From: Sipunculus nudus
Taxonomy: Eukaryota; Annelida; Sipuncula; Golfingiida; Sipunculidae
Direction: 5' to 3'
NCBI GenBank assembly: GCA_026874595.1
Contig: CM049314.1
Span: 34,579,229-34,643,228, forward strand
Length of the DNA: 64,000 bases
A program made the position numbers and the translations under genes. The notes beneath the pieces are model-generated. The model ran no database searches. It was given only the letters and a program-made list of their open reading frames with translations, and was not told the DNA's origin. Within the stretch, counting starts at the first letter, position 1. Each line of letters opens with the position of its first letter. Below are positions 21,616 to 34,982 of the stretch, piece after piece.

Positions 21616-23055
21616 ACTGGTAGATCAAGAGTCTGTGTTTCCTGGAAGTCTTCCCCCAGAGGTTTCACATCTGCATGCTGTTATTGAATGAGGTTTTCTA
21701 GTAGTTGATCTGTCTGAATAAGAAACACTCCAAATCAACCCACACCCAATACCAAATGATGAATTCTTATATACAGCACACACTAATTTGAGAGATGTCT
21801 GTTTTTATGTGTAACTGGATGCCATCAGCGGGGTGGCACCTGTCATACTTGTTAATGGCCAAAACATATCACGTCTGAGTGATGACACTTCCTGTTATAT
21901 ATGCAAATTCTGAAAGCTTCTCACGTAAGACCCATATGATACCATGCAGGTTACTAAGATAACCGTTGCTGGGCTAGGGAGATCTGGGATTTAGACATAA
22001 AGAAGACACACTTGGCACTTTTATGTTTTTAACTGGTAGCAATGACAGTATCTCAGTGACATTAAAAAACTCCCCAGGGAACATATTTGTGAAGTTAGAC
22101 TGCCAGCTGAGACCAGATGGGCATTAAAATTGGGTTTGATTTGAGAAAAATTGGCAAGTGCTAGTTTAGAGCCTTCTGGTGGAACCATACAAATTTGTTC
22201 AGCAGACCTAAGCCATATAACCAGTGATCATGACTGGAAGAACAGCTCCACACAGACAGCCAACGTCAATCAGGAACTGTGGTGACCAAGAGTTGCTGCA
22301 GTGTTGTCCTGCTCTGTAGGACTATTTTTGTAAATTTTTTTAGTCTAACTGCATTAATTCCAGCTACCAGAGCTGGCTGATTAATCTGCATGGTATTTTA
22401 ACTTAGGTTACATAAACTGATCAGTTTTTTTCAATGGAAACAGTTAAAGAAATAAAGAATGTTCTGAATAAAAGGTCTGGTGACAGAATATATATGGCAC
22501 ACTTTGGCAATGTGAATTAAAAATGTCTTAATGAAAACTTCTGGTGACCAAATATGGCAAAGCTGCATGTAGTAAGTTCAAATATTCACTTCACTGGAAG
22601 GTAAACTGATTCTTGTTCTGGAAAATATCAAGTTTATTTGAACACTTTTTCTCCGAGTTTCATTTTTTCCACATACCAATGAAGAATCCAGTTATATATC
22701 GCTAATTAAGTCAGTTCTCACATTTAAATCCAGACTGATATAAATCAATTATGAAAATTTCTCAAGTTTTTCATCTGTGCTGCATTTAATTAACCCAGAA
22801 ATACCTCGATGGTCTCTCAAAAATATTGTTGAAATGATTTCCATGTGAAATAGATCAATAATAACATTAATTTTTGAAAGGTTTAGTTTGCAGTATTTGC
22901 AGGTAATCTTGAAACTGATTCTTGTTACAGTCATCAATATTGCATTTAAATGGGATGCATGTTTCTGTTATAATTTGTTGCTGCCACAGGCGGTCATTTA
23001 AATGAACTGAAAATCAAAAATGACATTTTTCTCTATACTCTTATTGCTCTAATAT
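21616..23055. other. Unique AT-rich DNA
   Basis: No gene seen. About 21830-22330 is somewhat GC-richer. Small minus-strand ORF at 22749-22937 has no features. Confidence 0.45.
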
Positions 23056-23059
23056 AAAC

Positions 23060-23490
23060 AAGCAAATTTATGGAATTTATGTCCCCCACTTCTGCCTCTT
23101 GTTCCCCTGCTTGCCTTGTCAATATGTTTTAGTTTTTATTTTCCCCTGAAGATGTCTCTACATGTCATAGTGGCTGTGTTTTATTTTCCATGTCCCCTGA
23201 AGATGTCTCCACATGTCATAACTTAAGTTTTGTTGTGAATTGGGAACAAAAAGGGAAATATTTGTTTGTTTTGGAGCTGGTGATAATACAGACACTCTAA
23301 AACCAATCCCATCCAAGGTATGCATGAGAGCAATTACAGAGCCAAATTTAAATGAAATCAGATATTATTTAGGATAGTTATTGCACAGAAATGAAAACCT
23401 GATGGACAGACAGACAGCTAGTGGACAGACGGACACACAGTCAAACGTAAATCAATATCTCCCACTCTGCAGAAGAGGGGGACAAAAATA
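23060..23490 (+). repeat. Family E repeat copy 1
   Basis: Shares with 34983-35440 an ordered series: 'cttctgcctcttgtt', 'ttttattttcccctga.gatg', 'gaattgggaacaaaa', 'ttttggagctggtgataata', 'aaggtatgcatgagagcaa', then 'atgaaaacctga' with GACA-type runs and 'gcagaag' plus a G-run. It looks like a dispersed ~430-bp element. Confidence 0.8.
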
Positions 23491-24900
23491 ATCAGTTGCC
23501 AAATATGGACAACAATCAATGTCAATATTTTCCTGATATGCAGCCCTACTAACCCCTCCCAAAGCAACTTTCTTACCTGGATAAAAAAAAAAGACGCCAG
23601 GACACAAATTTAGTAGGATTTTTTTTTTGTCTTGGAGACACTGGGATCAAGATTTTGAAGAATAACCAGTTATTTAAAAATAAATTAAGAGATTCTGAAA
23701 CGGAACCTTTCAGCTCATTTAATAAAGACAATTAATATGATACACTGTTTTATTCTACAGCTGATGCAAGATGTGGTTTCTCAAATATTTCTCCTCATAA
23801 TATTTAAATATTTTTTTTGAACATCATGTATCAATAACTGACATATATCATCAATTCTGTGTGTACTTAAACTCTATGACAATTGAATCACAGAATCCTG
23901 GCTACCAATCAACGTTTACATTTCCTCCAAATTCCAGGTCCACTAATCACTCTCGGAATTTGTGTCGTCATCTGGAAAAAAAATGGATGGCAGGAGACAA
24001 ATTAAGGAAAAGCAGATTTGTTCTCGAGGACTGGGCCATCAGTCAACAAGGCTGCTTGTTAAGTAAACTCCAAGCCACGCAGACCACGTTCGTTCTGTTA
24101 CACTTTTTGTATCAAAAAAATGTTTTATACCTTAGTAGTTCTTGAGAGTTCTTATGGCAGTTATTACTGTGTTGTGTTAAAAATGTGTATGTGTGTGTAA
24201 AACTCAGGCTGATTAATAATCATTCAGATTAAAATGGTATTTATAAATATCTGCCTTATTGGTAATTGAAGAATTTTATAAAATTTTTAACCATGATTAA
24301 AGACAATTAAGTTAATACTGGTGATCATCCTAACTTTTTACCACTCCACAAGATCTCCACATGTTTAAAGACTAGATTACTAAAATTGCTCGCTGTCGGA
24401 CTCTCAGTAATTTGAATTTTTTTTGCGGAGTTGTAAATCTTTTGGTTCATGGATCTGATGGTCTAAATGAATCCACAAGTCATGGGAATAGCTTGAGCAC
24501 TTGATGAGGGAGAACTCATCTCGTAGGTCAACATGATGTGTCCAAGTTATCCGCTCCAGATGACAGATGGTAATGAGAGACATGATAACAAAACCAGACT
24601 TGTGCCCTGCATATTAAGAAAAAGCTCAGACCCATTCACGGCAAACATTTAGAGCTGGGATTAATTTTCTCATGAATGGGCAAACATGCTGGGTCATTTT
24701 TTTGTTAGATGATGACTTTTCTTTTAACTGTTATAGCCTACTGGCTGCTATTGGTGTTTTTCACTAATGATAAGTGGTGATGAGTTGTTTACTGCAAGGC
24801 AACACTGAAACAGGTATGGTATGAAAAAGGACATGAAAATCTGCTTGGGTTAAATATTTCATCAAAGTTATGTTGCTCAAGATAAAGTAAAAAAGAGACA
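23491..24900. other. Unique DNA, no gene supported
   Basis: A 94-codon plus-strand ORF (23861-24145) has no motif. Short A- and T-runs near 23583 and 23620. Confidence 0.45.
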
Positions 24901-24907
24901 AAGTTTT

Positions 24908-25080
24908 TATTATCATTCTTCTTCTTCTTCTAATTATTATTATTATTGTCATCTTTATTATTATTATTATTACGATTAGTATCATTTTTATTATTATTTT
25001 TATTATTTTCAGTATCATTATCATTATTATGCCTTTTATTATGATTTTTCTTCTTCTTCTTCTTGTTATTATTTTTATTG
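24908..25080. repeat. Compound trinucleotide microsatellite (TTA/TTC/ATT)
   Basis: Interrupted runs of TTC, ATT and TTA. Accounts for the isoleucine/lysine-rich minus-strand ORF over 24764-25024. Confidence 0.9.
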
Positions 25081-25444
25081 ATATAAATTAGTAGTAGAAG
25101 TAGCATATATGTTTGTTCTGAATGACCTGGTAAACAACTGACATGAAACCAAATTTAATTTTGAGTAATTTTTATGTGACAATATATTGTTTTTTTACTT
25201 TATGGTTTACTCTTAATGTTATCTGTCTTATCAGAATGTCTTAATTACCTTCATAGCCTGAGTGTTTGATTAGCAGATGGTTGAAATTATTGTCAGGTAA
25301 AATGCTAGACATTACAGGGTGATCTAGATTAATGCATAGAAACACTGTACTTATCAATTCATATGAATCAATTAGCTAAAAGTATATAAATTTGATAGGT
25401 AATGACAGGTAACATGCCAAGTGGAATACAGGTGATAAATATAC
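25081..25444. other. AT-rich DNA, nothing seen
   Basis: No repeat or coding feature found. Confidence 0.5.
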
Positions 25445-25449
25445 CTATG

Positions 25450-25928
25450 CAGGGATGGAAATACTTTGAAATTTTCACCTTTCCAATGGTAAGGGATTAA
25501 TACAGGTTTGCCTTTCCGCAGAAAAAAAGCCTTTCCGCTAAAGGTCCATCCTACCATAATATCAAACTTTCAGTCACAGTTCACTCAGTGTAAAACTGAT
25601 TCTGCCAACTCATATTGCTTTGTATATACATGCATACCTTCATCCAAATAGAACAATGTTTTAAATTGTAGTTCTGTATGTTATATCAAAAACACAAGAA
25701 AATATAGACCATTTTAGGAAAATATAGGAATTATAGGGAGTTGCTGGAACACAACCTGTAAAATATTGGGTTTTTGGGTTATGCGTGTCACTATACTTAT
25801 CAGCTACTTATGTGGAAAACATCTAGATGTTCACCTTAATTGCAACAGATTGGTAACAAAATGAAAAATGCCTTTCTATGCACAGGTTTGCCTGTGAGAC
25901 AGGCGGAAAGGCATTATTTCGCACCCTG
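25450..25928 (+). mobile_element. MITE-B copy 2 with perfect 5-bp target duplication
   Basis: 479 bp, starting CAGGGATGGAAATACTTTG and ending GGCATTATTTCGCACCCTG. It is flanked by CTATG on both sides (25445-25449, 25929-25933). Interior matches copy 1 in order ('gcctttccgc', 'tatcaaactttcagtcaca', 'tgtggaaaacatct', 'gacaggcggaaagg'). Confidence 0.85.
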
Positions 25929-25933
25929 CTATG

Positions 25934-27440
25934 TGATTCACCCAGATTTATCCCACTATAATTTGTGGATGAGAGCATGGTCATCCAAAGAGCCTTCCTT
26001 CAGCTGCTAGTTCAAGGTAAACAGACAACTACTCAAAGCACCTGAAATAATTCATGATAGACACAGCTGATTCAGACTAAAATATCTCCTGAATAATTCA
26101 AGGTGTTGAGAGCTTAAATTATCAAAATAATGGAATTCAATTCATGTGACATACTATTATCAAGGTGCATTCAAAACATTGATCCTGAATTGTAAGTTAT
26201 CATAATATTCCTTAAGACATATTATGTAGTACCTAATTAATTGCCTTAATGATTCAGAAAGACTGAAACTGGGAAAATAGTAACAATTTGTTATGCATGC
26301 AGGTATGGAATCTGTGGAATTTTACTATGGTAAAAAGGGATTGTAATAAAAAGAAATTAATTGGAACGTCAGGGCTAAATGAATGATGGGTATAAAGGCC
26401 TAGAGGTCATTGCTATCCCTTAGCTGACTAAGTCAGCTGAGCTAACCAGTCATCTTACAGTTAACTGCTGAAAAACACCTGGCTCTATAGCCAAGAATAG
26501 TGCAAGCCCATATAAACTCTATAAAAACATCACATATAACAGCTCAAAGCAGACACGAGTCAGGAGGATCAATTCACAACAAATAATACCGGTATATCTA
26601 GCGATACGCTAACCCCAGTAGTTATATCTAGGGGTGTCAATCGTTGCATTTAATTACAAGCCATCAATTAAATTTTATTTGATTGTTAACCTCTGAATCA
26701 ATTCATTTCGACAATTTTTTTTTTGCACGTACCACCTTGAAGTACATTGTGTGTTCTCTTGACTGAGCAGTTTGCAAAGTCGAGGCACTTTATCTTGTAT
26801 GAACCCTAAATCTACTTTTAGCTGGTGGACCACACCATTCATAAATGGCAGTGATAAACAGATAGAGAGCAACATTTTTTCTTATATTTTCTAAAATTTT
26901 CTAACATTCATTTTTGGTAAAATTGCTTTATTTTTTAAAATGCCTGAAATTTACTGAAAATTGAATCCAGAATTAAATCAAAGGTAAAGGATCAATAACT
27001 GAATAAATTCCAAGGGCTCCACAATTCATAGGCCTATAGTTATAACCATGCATACAGCTATATATATATATGGCATGTCTATATCAGCCAATATACCAAA
27101 ACTCTGCATTTATTTTTAGTCAGATCTGTTACCAATTATCCTGTAAAGCTCTGGGTCATATTTATTTATTAAAGGAACAAGACCTGTTTGTATTGAGTAC
27201 TTTGGCTAGACCAGACAATAAAAAGAGCGAGAAGTGTGTATATAGCTCCTCAGCCAAATCCTTAGTTAACCCCTGAATGTAGAAGAACCATTGAAGCTGA
27301 CACACACATAAACACCAGTTGAATCAAGCGAGTGAGCGATGCAGAACATTCATCATCACTTACTAAACTAACAGATCTAACTGTACAAGCCATAATGGAA
27401 TATATCAACCTCAAAAGAACCATCCTGAAAAAGTAAATCC
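25934..27440. other. Unique AT-rich DNA
   Basis: A 17-bp perfect palindrome AGCTGACTAAGTCAGCT (26422-26438), a Maf/AP-1-like core, is the only notable structure. ORFs at 26675-26875 (minus) and 27070-27276 (plus) are unsupported. Confidence 0.45.
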
Positions 27441-27841
27441 TTTCATGTGGATTTTTCTGACCTTCGAGAGTCTACTTGGCCTACGACTTGTTGGTTGCCT
27501 TGGATTCCCAGCTTGTCTAAACGTCCCATCGTATTAGTCTCATCCACTCAGATGCCAGCTCTGTTGAACCCCATCTCAACATTTATTCCCACTAATTCCT
27601 TCTTTTTCTGGCTATCCATTCTCAACACTTGAAAAGAATAATCCAATTTGGTCACACTTTGATTGGTTCAAGGATAACTTGGGCTTCCAAATAGGCAAAA
27701 AAATACAGTCTCTGGGTCTCAGAAGTATCTGCTGTATATGAATTCCTCTGGAAAGTCTGTCACATGTCCCATGCTCCTAGACACCCAATTTTACTGAGCT
27801 AGTCTTTTTTTGTCTCCAGCAGTTAAGAGAGCAAGTCCTTT

Positions 27842-27919
27842 TTTACCTCCAGCAGTTCAGGCAGCAAGATTTTCACCATGGTGAACCTACTGAAGTCATC
27901 TGTGATGATAAGGAGCTGA
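27842..27919 (-). pseudogene. Integrase-like fragment of an LTR retrotransposon
   Basis: The minus-strand frame reads QLLIITDDFSRFTMVKIL, close to the retroelement integrase core strand that carries the second catalytic aspartate ('yllvi.DdFSrf..v..l'). The surrounding 27440-28330 is less AT-rich than average. It may be the rest of a decayed element, but stops follow soon after and I could not find the HHCC zinc finger or the other catalytic residues. A local duplication ('ctgctggag.taaaaaagga') lies just downstream on that strand. Confidence 0.4.
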
Positions 27920-28330
27920 AAAAAAGAAACGCGCGCATGTTCCAGACATGGTGAGAAATTCCAGACTGCTACAGTACTATCCCTGTCTCTGACGATGCCA
28001 CAAGCGTCACCTTACATGATCACCTGGCAGTTTTTCTGCAAGATGGACTGCCTGGATTTCTCTAACTGCTGCCCGCCAAATGAATGGTGGTAATCTCCCA
28101 CACATGCTGGCCAGAGGAACACATAAAAACATCAACAGCATTTATTTGGAAATCACCTGAGAAGAACAAAAAGCGCAGAAAACTAGGTGACTGTTTGATT
28201 AATATTGAAGTGAGGCCCAGGGATCAAGAGTCATTCGGATGGCTGTGATGTACTTCACATGAATCAATATGAGGGCACTTGCAGTTCTCAACAGCTATTT
28301 ATACTGCCACATTATACCTCCCCAACTCAC

Positions 28331-31300
28331 GCACCCATTAAAAGTATCACTAAAATGGTAAACCTCAATATTCCCCCCCCCCCAAGTATAGGTCCATGGC
28401 CTGTTTATGGCTTGTCTATTGTATGAGGAAGAAGTGGATATAAGATAAGAATAAATAAAATATCAACACAAGTGTTCTAAATTTTGAGAATTACATGCAT
28501 ATAGGCTAGGATTATTGAGAAGTCTGAATTAAGGATAACCAACCAGGGTTTTCGGATGGACTTATTATATAAATTGGGATAATTTCCTAAAACTATCCCA
28601 CAATTCTAGGAAGTGGGCTCAATTAGGTTAATGAACAATTCAAGGGAAACATTACACTATAACTGCAAAAAAACCCAATATTTTCCCAGTGAAATTGAGG
28701 AGGTTTAATATATACCATTTATATACATACCACATTCTAACTTGTTAACTCATCATATGCACTTGTGACCCTCTAACTCGATCTCCATTGAGACTTTGAA
28801 ACTCATCTCTCACGGTCTGCTGGTTACTGTTACCCAGACATACATCATGTTACGCTGCTCAAGCTTATAGACAATGTCATATTGCAGCAGTGATAGCTAA
28901 TTTCAGATAAAGGCAAAGCAACATCCCGGGGTGCAGCCAAGCTGATAAATCTATACCAGATAAAGGCTAAACATGGTGTGACCCTTTCTGTATGCTATAT
29001 CTTTTAAATAAGTGGACCATATCCTGTATTGTTCAGCTGGATTCATGAAATAATCCAAAACACTAAAAAATAAACTAGATTGTAAAGTCTGGGCCTACAG
29101 ACCTAACATATTCTATAATTATTTCTACTCAGACTTTTTTTGTGTTTTACACAGTGTCACTGCTTCAGTAAAATGGGTTCAACTATTGAGTGACAGCCCA
29201 AATATTGGCCCTAATAACTTTGAAGTGGCGGCCCCTGCCTGGGGCAATGGCATTGCTCCCTTTCACAAAGGTATATAATCCTTTGAATTAAATTTTTTTT
29301 CATGGTGATCCAGATCACCTCAAAATTAAATGGATTTTCTATGTGTATTATATTGGCCCTCCAAAAAAGGTAATCCAAATTTTTTTTTATGTAAAGTTGC
29401 TACCAGACAAAAAAAATAATACTTTTCTGGCAGGAATTAATGTGTGTAACTAGGTTTTACAGGAAGTTCAGACAAATTAAGAATTGCATGCTGCAATCTG
29501 AGCAAGTCATTTGCTACAGTTAAAAAAATAAAGAGATAAACCAAAACGTTGGATGCCAGTAAAATGAATAGAGAAGTGTGACATGATAAATAAAGAAAAA
29601 CATCAAATCCAAGATGCAGAGAAAGAACAGAATGCTGGCTGTGTCTCTACCTCTGTGGATAGGGAGACATGGTACTTAAATTTTGTATGTACCAGGTGGC
29701 TGGCCACCTCTTAAGTCCGGGTAGGACTTATATTATGGACTTTTCCTTAAACAAAACATTAACGGCTATTCCCCAGGGTGAACCTACAAGTCAGGGTGCG
29801 ACTTATAATATGGATGTGACTTCTGCCAGGAAGTCTAAATGAAATTCTAAAAATAAAAATATCATTTTATAAATATATTATTCATTTAAACTGAGAAATA
29901 CATAAGTATTTCACTGTAAAGCTAAAGTACAACAATGCTATGGGAAGTAGCTCTACTGAAAATGTAAATGATAAATAACTGCAGCAGGTAATGTGTCCTG
30001 CTGAGCGGTTATCATGCTTGCCTGGAGCTTCTGCAGAACTGACCATTTTTCTTCACGCCTCAAAGTCATAGTTGCTGCACTTTGTTCCATGGTCTCCATC
30101 CATAACATGGAGTTACCCATGACAACAATGTCACCCATGACAACAGATTGAGTTACCCATAACAACAGACTCATGAATCAGGTGAAACCTGCTTAGTGCA
30201 AACTTAATCAAATACTGCCAGGATTAATGCCTACATTCAGACAAAATTTAATGAACATCTCTCACTATCCGTGGCCTCAGCATTATTATAAGGTCAGTGC
30301 ATTAAACACTTCAGTGTTTGGAGCAGTATTTAGGTCAAGGTGGCTGCCATGTTTATTGATATGTCAAAAGTTGCTGCAAATCAAAGAATTATGGAACAGG
30401 ACAAGAGACGTTTTGTCTGGCTGGCCGAAAAAAGTGCTCAAAAATTGATCCAGAAAAGTAGGTTCGAAACCCTTTGAGACTAAGTAGAGTTAATATAAAG
30501 TCAAGTCCAAGGGAGCATCATAAAAAAAATGACAAATCATTTGACTTCTACAAAGATAAATTTTCCTGGAATATTATGCACCACCAATAACATTGAGGCA
30601 AGTGGCAGCAATGGTGCCGGTGTGACTGTTTTCATGTAAGAAATAATAAACAACCACGCTCAGCCCTGCTCCTAGAGGCGTAACCCGGTGTCTGAGGACC
30701 TGTGGATGAGATCTACTGGGGTTAAAGACTGGTCTAACCATTGATCAATCATTCTGTGAGACAGAAACACAAGTACAACGGAATCTGCAATTATGGCTCA
30801 GTACATGGAAAGAGTTTACCTAATAAAACCACTATACCTATTTATATATCACCTTAATTGCGACTGGGTTGTTGAAGATATGTCAAAAGCACATGAACAT
30901 TTGCAATAATACTTGAATTATCTCATGCTTTCAGTTCATTTTGGCCGAGTTACAAAGGTTTCCAAGCAATACTATCCTGACACACAGACTATATATATCT
31001 TAAATTCATCTGCTTTAAATATCTTTATGTCTCCCGGTATGAGTAAACATAGTTACACTAGTGTGTTTATTTACCATAACAAGACTGTGTGAACAGAGTT
31101 TCGCTCTTGCCCAGGTGTGCCAACTTCCAAACCAGAGGAAACATGATAGAAGAAACACAGGTAACATATAGGTTGGTCCAAGCTTGGAACATATGATTTG
31201 TATATAGTTGTGCAACTGATTGCACAGTGCCTGGTGCAAGTTTATATCCACTTGGATACAGGTTTAAGAAATTGGTTTTCGAACAAAAAACTGGCAGATA

Positions 31301-31615
31301 CTATTTTATTTTAAGGATAAAGCACTGTACCTGATATATTCAACATATATACAACATCAACATATACATACATCTGGTATGTGAGTATGTCCTATTCAAT
31401 GTTAAATACTAAAACATTGATAAAATATGAAGCAATCTTAAAACAAGGCCTACAGGCCTAATGCGAAACTGTGCATATGGATATACACCAGGTATAATGC
31501 TTCAGTGCTGAACCACTACTTTTCATATATATGAACAATGCAAGTACTAAACATTTTGAACAAGAAACAATACACAAACATCACTGCTGAAATTCTGGCA
31601 TGGGTGCACACAACA
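28331..31615. other. Unique AT-rich DNA
   Basis: No gene supported. Seen: poly-C (28373-28383), 'gtgcgacttataatatgg' type words near 29705-29815 that recur in inverse style near 58955, and a local repeat 'gttacccatgacaacaa' at 30110-30165. ORFs at 29953-30448 and 31015-31251 have no features. Confidence 0.45.
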
Positions 31616-31616
31616 C

Positions 31617-31855
31617 AAAAATTATTGTAGGTGGCACCACCAGTCTTGTATACAACAAAGCTATTTGACATGTACACATATGCCCAATTTCAGGCTGATA
31701 TATCAAATTCTTCCATAGAATTAAGCAGGCAAATACACTTTGCAAAAGTCATTGTAGATGGCGACACCTGTCTTGTGAACGAGAAAGCCATAAAAACACA
31801 TAGACAGGTCAGAATATCAGGCCAATACATCAAACTTACCTTGAGTCTGATGCAC
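31617..31855. repeat. Two diverged ~120-bp tandem units with GGTGGC(A/G)CCAC-type core
   Basis: 'attgtaggtggcaccacc' and 'agtcttgtatacaacaaagc' near 31622 recur in changed form ('attgtagatggcgacacctg', 'tcttgtgaacgagaaagcc') near 31752. A related 'gcaggtggcgccaccaa' occurs at 33746. Confidence 0.55.
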
Positions 31856-31904
31856 GGGGCTGACCAGGCTTAGGTGAGAAAGGCTGTTGCCCCGAGTGTA
31901 CTGT

Positions 31905-32340
31905 GACAAATTACTGGCTCAGGCTACTGCACTGAGTGAACTCTTGACCTGCACCTGGCTAGACTGAGTGAATTTTTGACCTGTACCTGGCTGCACTGAG
32001 TGAACTCTTGACCTGTTGCATAATCTGAAACAGTTGGCAGTCTGCCAAAGCTATAAATAAATCCAGGCTGACCTTTTGCCTATTGCCAAATCTGAAATAG
32101 TAGCCACACAATTGCATAAGCTCACAGATTGGCTCCATATGCAGCCCTGAGGGGCATGACACCCATGAGGTGATCACATGATACTCATGAGGTGATCACA
32201 TGCTACCCATGAGATGATCACATGCTGCCCACGAGGTGATCACATGCCTTGTGCTTGGCTGCACTGACTGAACTGTTGACCTATATTTGGCTGCACTGAA
32301 TGAACTCTTGATCTGTTGCCAAATCTGAAACAGTTGGCAG
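31905..32340. repeat. Short local tandem repeats (35-bp and 22-bp units)
   Basis: 'tggctgcactgagtgaactc' plus 'ttgacctg' recurs around 31925-32015 and 32255-32315. Between them, 32161-32248 is four 22-bp units of 'acccatgaggtgatcacatg' plus two bases. Confidence 0.85.
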
Positions 32341-32394
32341 TTTCTCAACCTATTCAAGAAATGTACACAATCTTGGCCTGTTATGTAACTCTGC

Positions 32395-34225
32395 TAAAAT
32401 TTATCCAACACAAACCATTTCAACAAAAGTGAGGGCTCGCCTCTGGGATCATTTCTGTAAAATTTGGACAATTTGGCTGGACTGTTTACAAGAAGAAGAC
32501 TTTTACCATTTTTTTCAGCTTTTTTCCTTGTAAAATCTAAGTAAATGCAGATAGCAAATATAAGATGAATCCATCAACATTTGATATGTGACAGATGATT
32601 GCAAAACATTTGGGGATGGTAGCTCCTGCTATTCCTGAGAAATTATGAGTTAGTGTAAAGATGACATGTAATATCATAAATCTACATTTTTTAAAAGCTT
32701 TTAAAAAAATCTTTGTCAATATTTTCCATAGATAACCTGAAATCTAAATGTCTAGAGGCATGATGTAATGGATGCTGATAATCTGGTGCTAGGCTAGATG
32801 TATCTGCTTCACACAGCTAACATATTTGGTAAAATGACTCAATTCAATCTTTATAATTCAGCCAAATTCATTTTTTGGAACCATAAGAGACAATTATTAT
32901 AAGAAAGATTCAGGGAATTATTCTTGCAAAATATTAAACAAACTGGCCTCAGTATCATCATCAGTCGAAAAACGTTTTGTAGGTTTATAACTCATATGGG
33001 AAAATACAACAAAATGGCAAAGTTCAGCTTCCCATAACTCTGCCAAAAATCATTGAATCAAAACCATTTGAAAAAATTTGAATTATCAACATCTAAGGAT
33101 AATTAATGTGTGAGATTTAAGAATTTGGCCCAGTGGTTTTTGAGAAGAAGATTTTTGTAGCCACTTAGCTAACATGGGCTGTTATGGCATATGACTAAAT
33201 TCAGCTTCCCATAACTCAGCCAAAAGTCACTGAACTGAGACCATTTGAACAAACTTGAATTATCAACATCTCAGGATAATTAATGTGTGAGATTTAAGAA
33301 TTTGGCCCAGTGGTTGTTGAGAAGAAGATTTTTGTAGCCACTTAGCTAAAATTGGCTGTTATGGCATATGACTAAATTCAGCTCCCCATAACTCAGCCAA
33401 AAGTCACTGAACTGAGACCATTTGAACAAACTTGAATTATCAACATCTAAGGATAATTAATGTGTGAGATTTAAGAATTTGGCCCAGTGGTTTTTGAGAA
33501 GAAGATTTTTGTAGCCACTTAGCTAAAATGGGCTGTTATGGCATATGACTAAATTCAGCTTCCCATAACTTAGCCAAAAGTCACTGAACTGAGACCATTT
33601 GAACAAACTTCAGAAAGCACTACCCTAGGATCATTTCTGTGCGATATTAAACAATTTGGCCATTTCGTTTCAGAGAAGAAGTTATTTGTAGCTGCATGTC
33701 AGTGTGATACGGGCACTGATAACCCCGTACAAAAAAGGCCAATGCAGGTGGCGCCACCAATACCTCAATTTCAGATATGACTCATGTGACCAACATTGGC
33801 ATAAAATTTGGTGATGATAGCTCCAGCCATTTCTGAGATTTAAATTTTAATATGCTTTTTTGCACAGTTAACAAAGTTCAACCTCCTGTAACTCAGCCAA
33901 AAATCTCTGAACTGGAACCATTAGAACAAACTTGAGAAAGATTGTTCCAGGGATCATTTCTGTGAAATATTGGATGATTTGGCTGGACAGTTTCAGAGAA
34001 GAAGATTTTTAAAGTTTTTTTAGCTTTTTCCCTATAAAATCTAAGAAAATGTAGTTAGAAAAAAAAATAAACAAAATTCGATATAGTTTTTTTGATGACT
34101 GAATATTTGCAAAAAATTTGGTGATGCTAGCTCCTGCCGTTTTTGAGATAGCTATGGTTAACGTACAGACAAAGCACAATGCACGACGGACGATGCCGCA
34201 CCATGGCATAAGCTCATAGGTTCGC
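32395..34225 (+). repeat. Block of diverged and tandem ~177-bp repeats, molluscan style
   Basis: Three near-identical units of about 177 bp lie at about 33030-33565 (starts of 'cccataactc.gccaaaa' near 33030, 33210, 33388 and 33565). They contain 'gaaccattt/gagaccattt', 'ggataattaatgtgtgagat' and 'gagaagaagatttttgtagc'. More diverged relatives flank them (32430-32545, 33640-34030, 34085-34160). The block ends with 'acgacggacgatgccgcacc' and 'atggcataagctca', an ending I recall from bivalve repeats. It probably represents one dispersed family with local amplification. Confidence 0.8.
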
Positions 34226-34975
34226 TAAAAACTTGATGAAAATATATAAGAAATACCTCCAATATTTACTTCAGTAAAAAGATCCTGATGGCAAAAAAAG
34301 ACTAGAATGCAACATTATATGTATGAAAATTAAAATTCAGTTTTTACATTCATGATTCTGGCAATATCTCCTAATATATGAGAACTCAAATTAACTAAAA
34401 ACTGCAAATGTAAACCCCATTTTAACTGGTGGGAGGACTGAATTCTCCCTTTAATTTTCCATGATACCAAAAAATTTAATATTGCAGAAACCTGTGACTC
34501 AGCAGCGCTTTAATTCTGAATGAAGTATCATGAATTTTCAGTGTTTTAGGCATCCCTGACAAAATATAAATCAAAGTAGTAGGTTTTACTTGGCCTATGA
34601 CACTGGTGACTTTGTACAGGTACAATACATACTTAAAGGGGCCAAATCACCTATTAAAGCATGTTGAGTTAACATGGAAAACAGCTTCTTTCCTTTAAAA
34701 TAAATCTGTACCTGCCAAAATATTTCTTTGAAACCATTTGCTTACTCCAGTGAAAGAGTATTAAAAACAGTGGACTGGGAACGATCGCAGGTGTCAACAT
34801 AAACACAGTGTGGGGCTGCATGTGTGCAGCGTGGACCCAAAACGGGCCAATCAGGAGATGCCCTGAACTGACTTTGCCAAAAAAATATAAGACACGTTCC
34901 GGCTGGCTGAAACACTGCGTGTCTCCCCTCTTAATTGTAACTCCGATCTCGCGGCCTGATGGGTAATGGATACTA
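34226..34975. other. AT-rich DNA, then a GC-richer insert-like block
   Basis: From about 34634 ('aaaggggccaaatcacctat') to 34975 composition shifts. A 111-codon minus-strand ORF (34669-35004) crosses it and runs into family E, which argues against a gene. It could be a small non-autonomous element, but a matching right end was not found. Confidence 0.4.
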
Positions 34976-34982
34976 TCTGAAA

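Noticed and set aside
24764-25024. Isoleucine/lysine-rich minus-strand ORF as a membrane protein
   Set aside because: Translation of a trinucleotide microsatellite.
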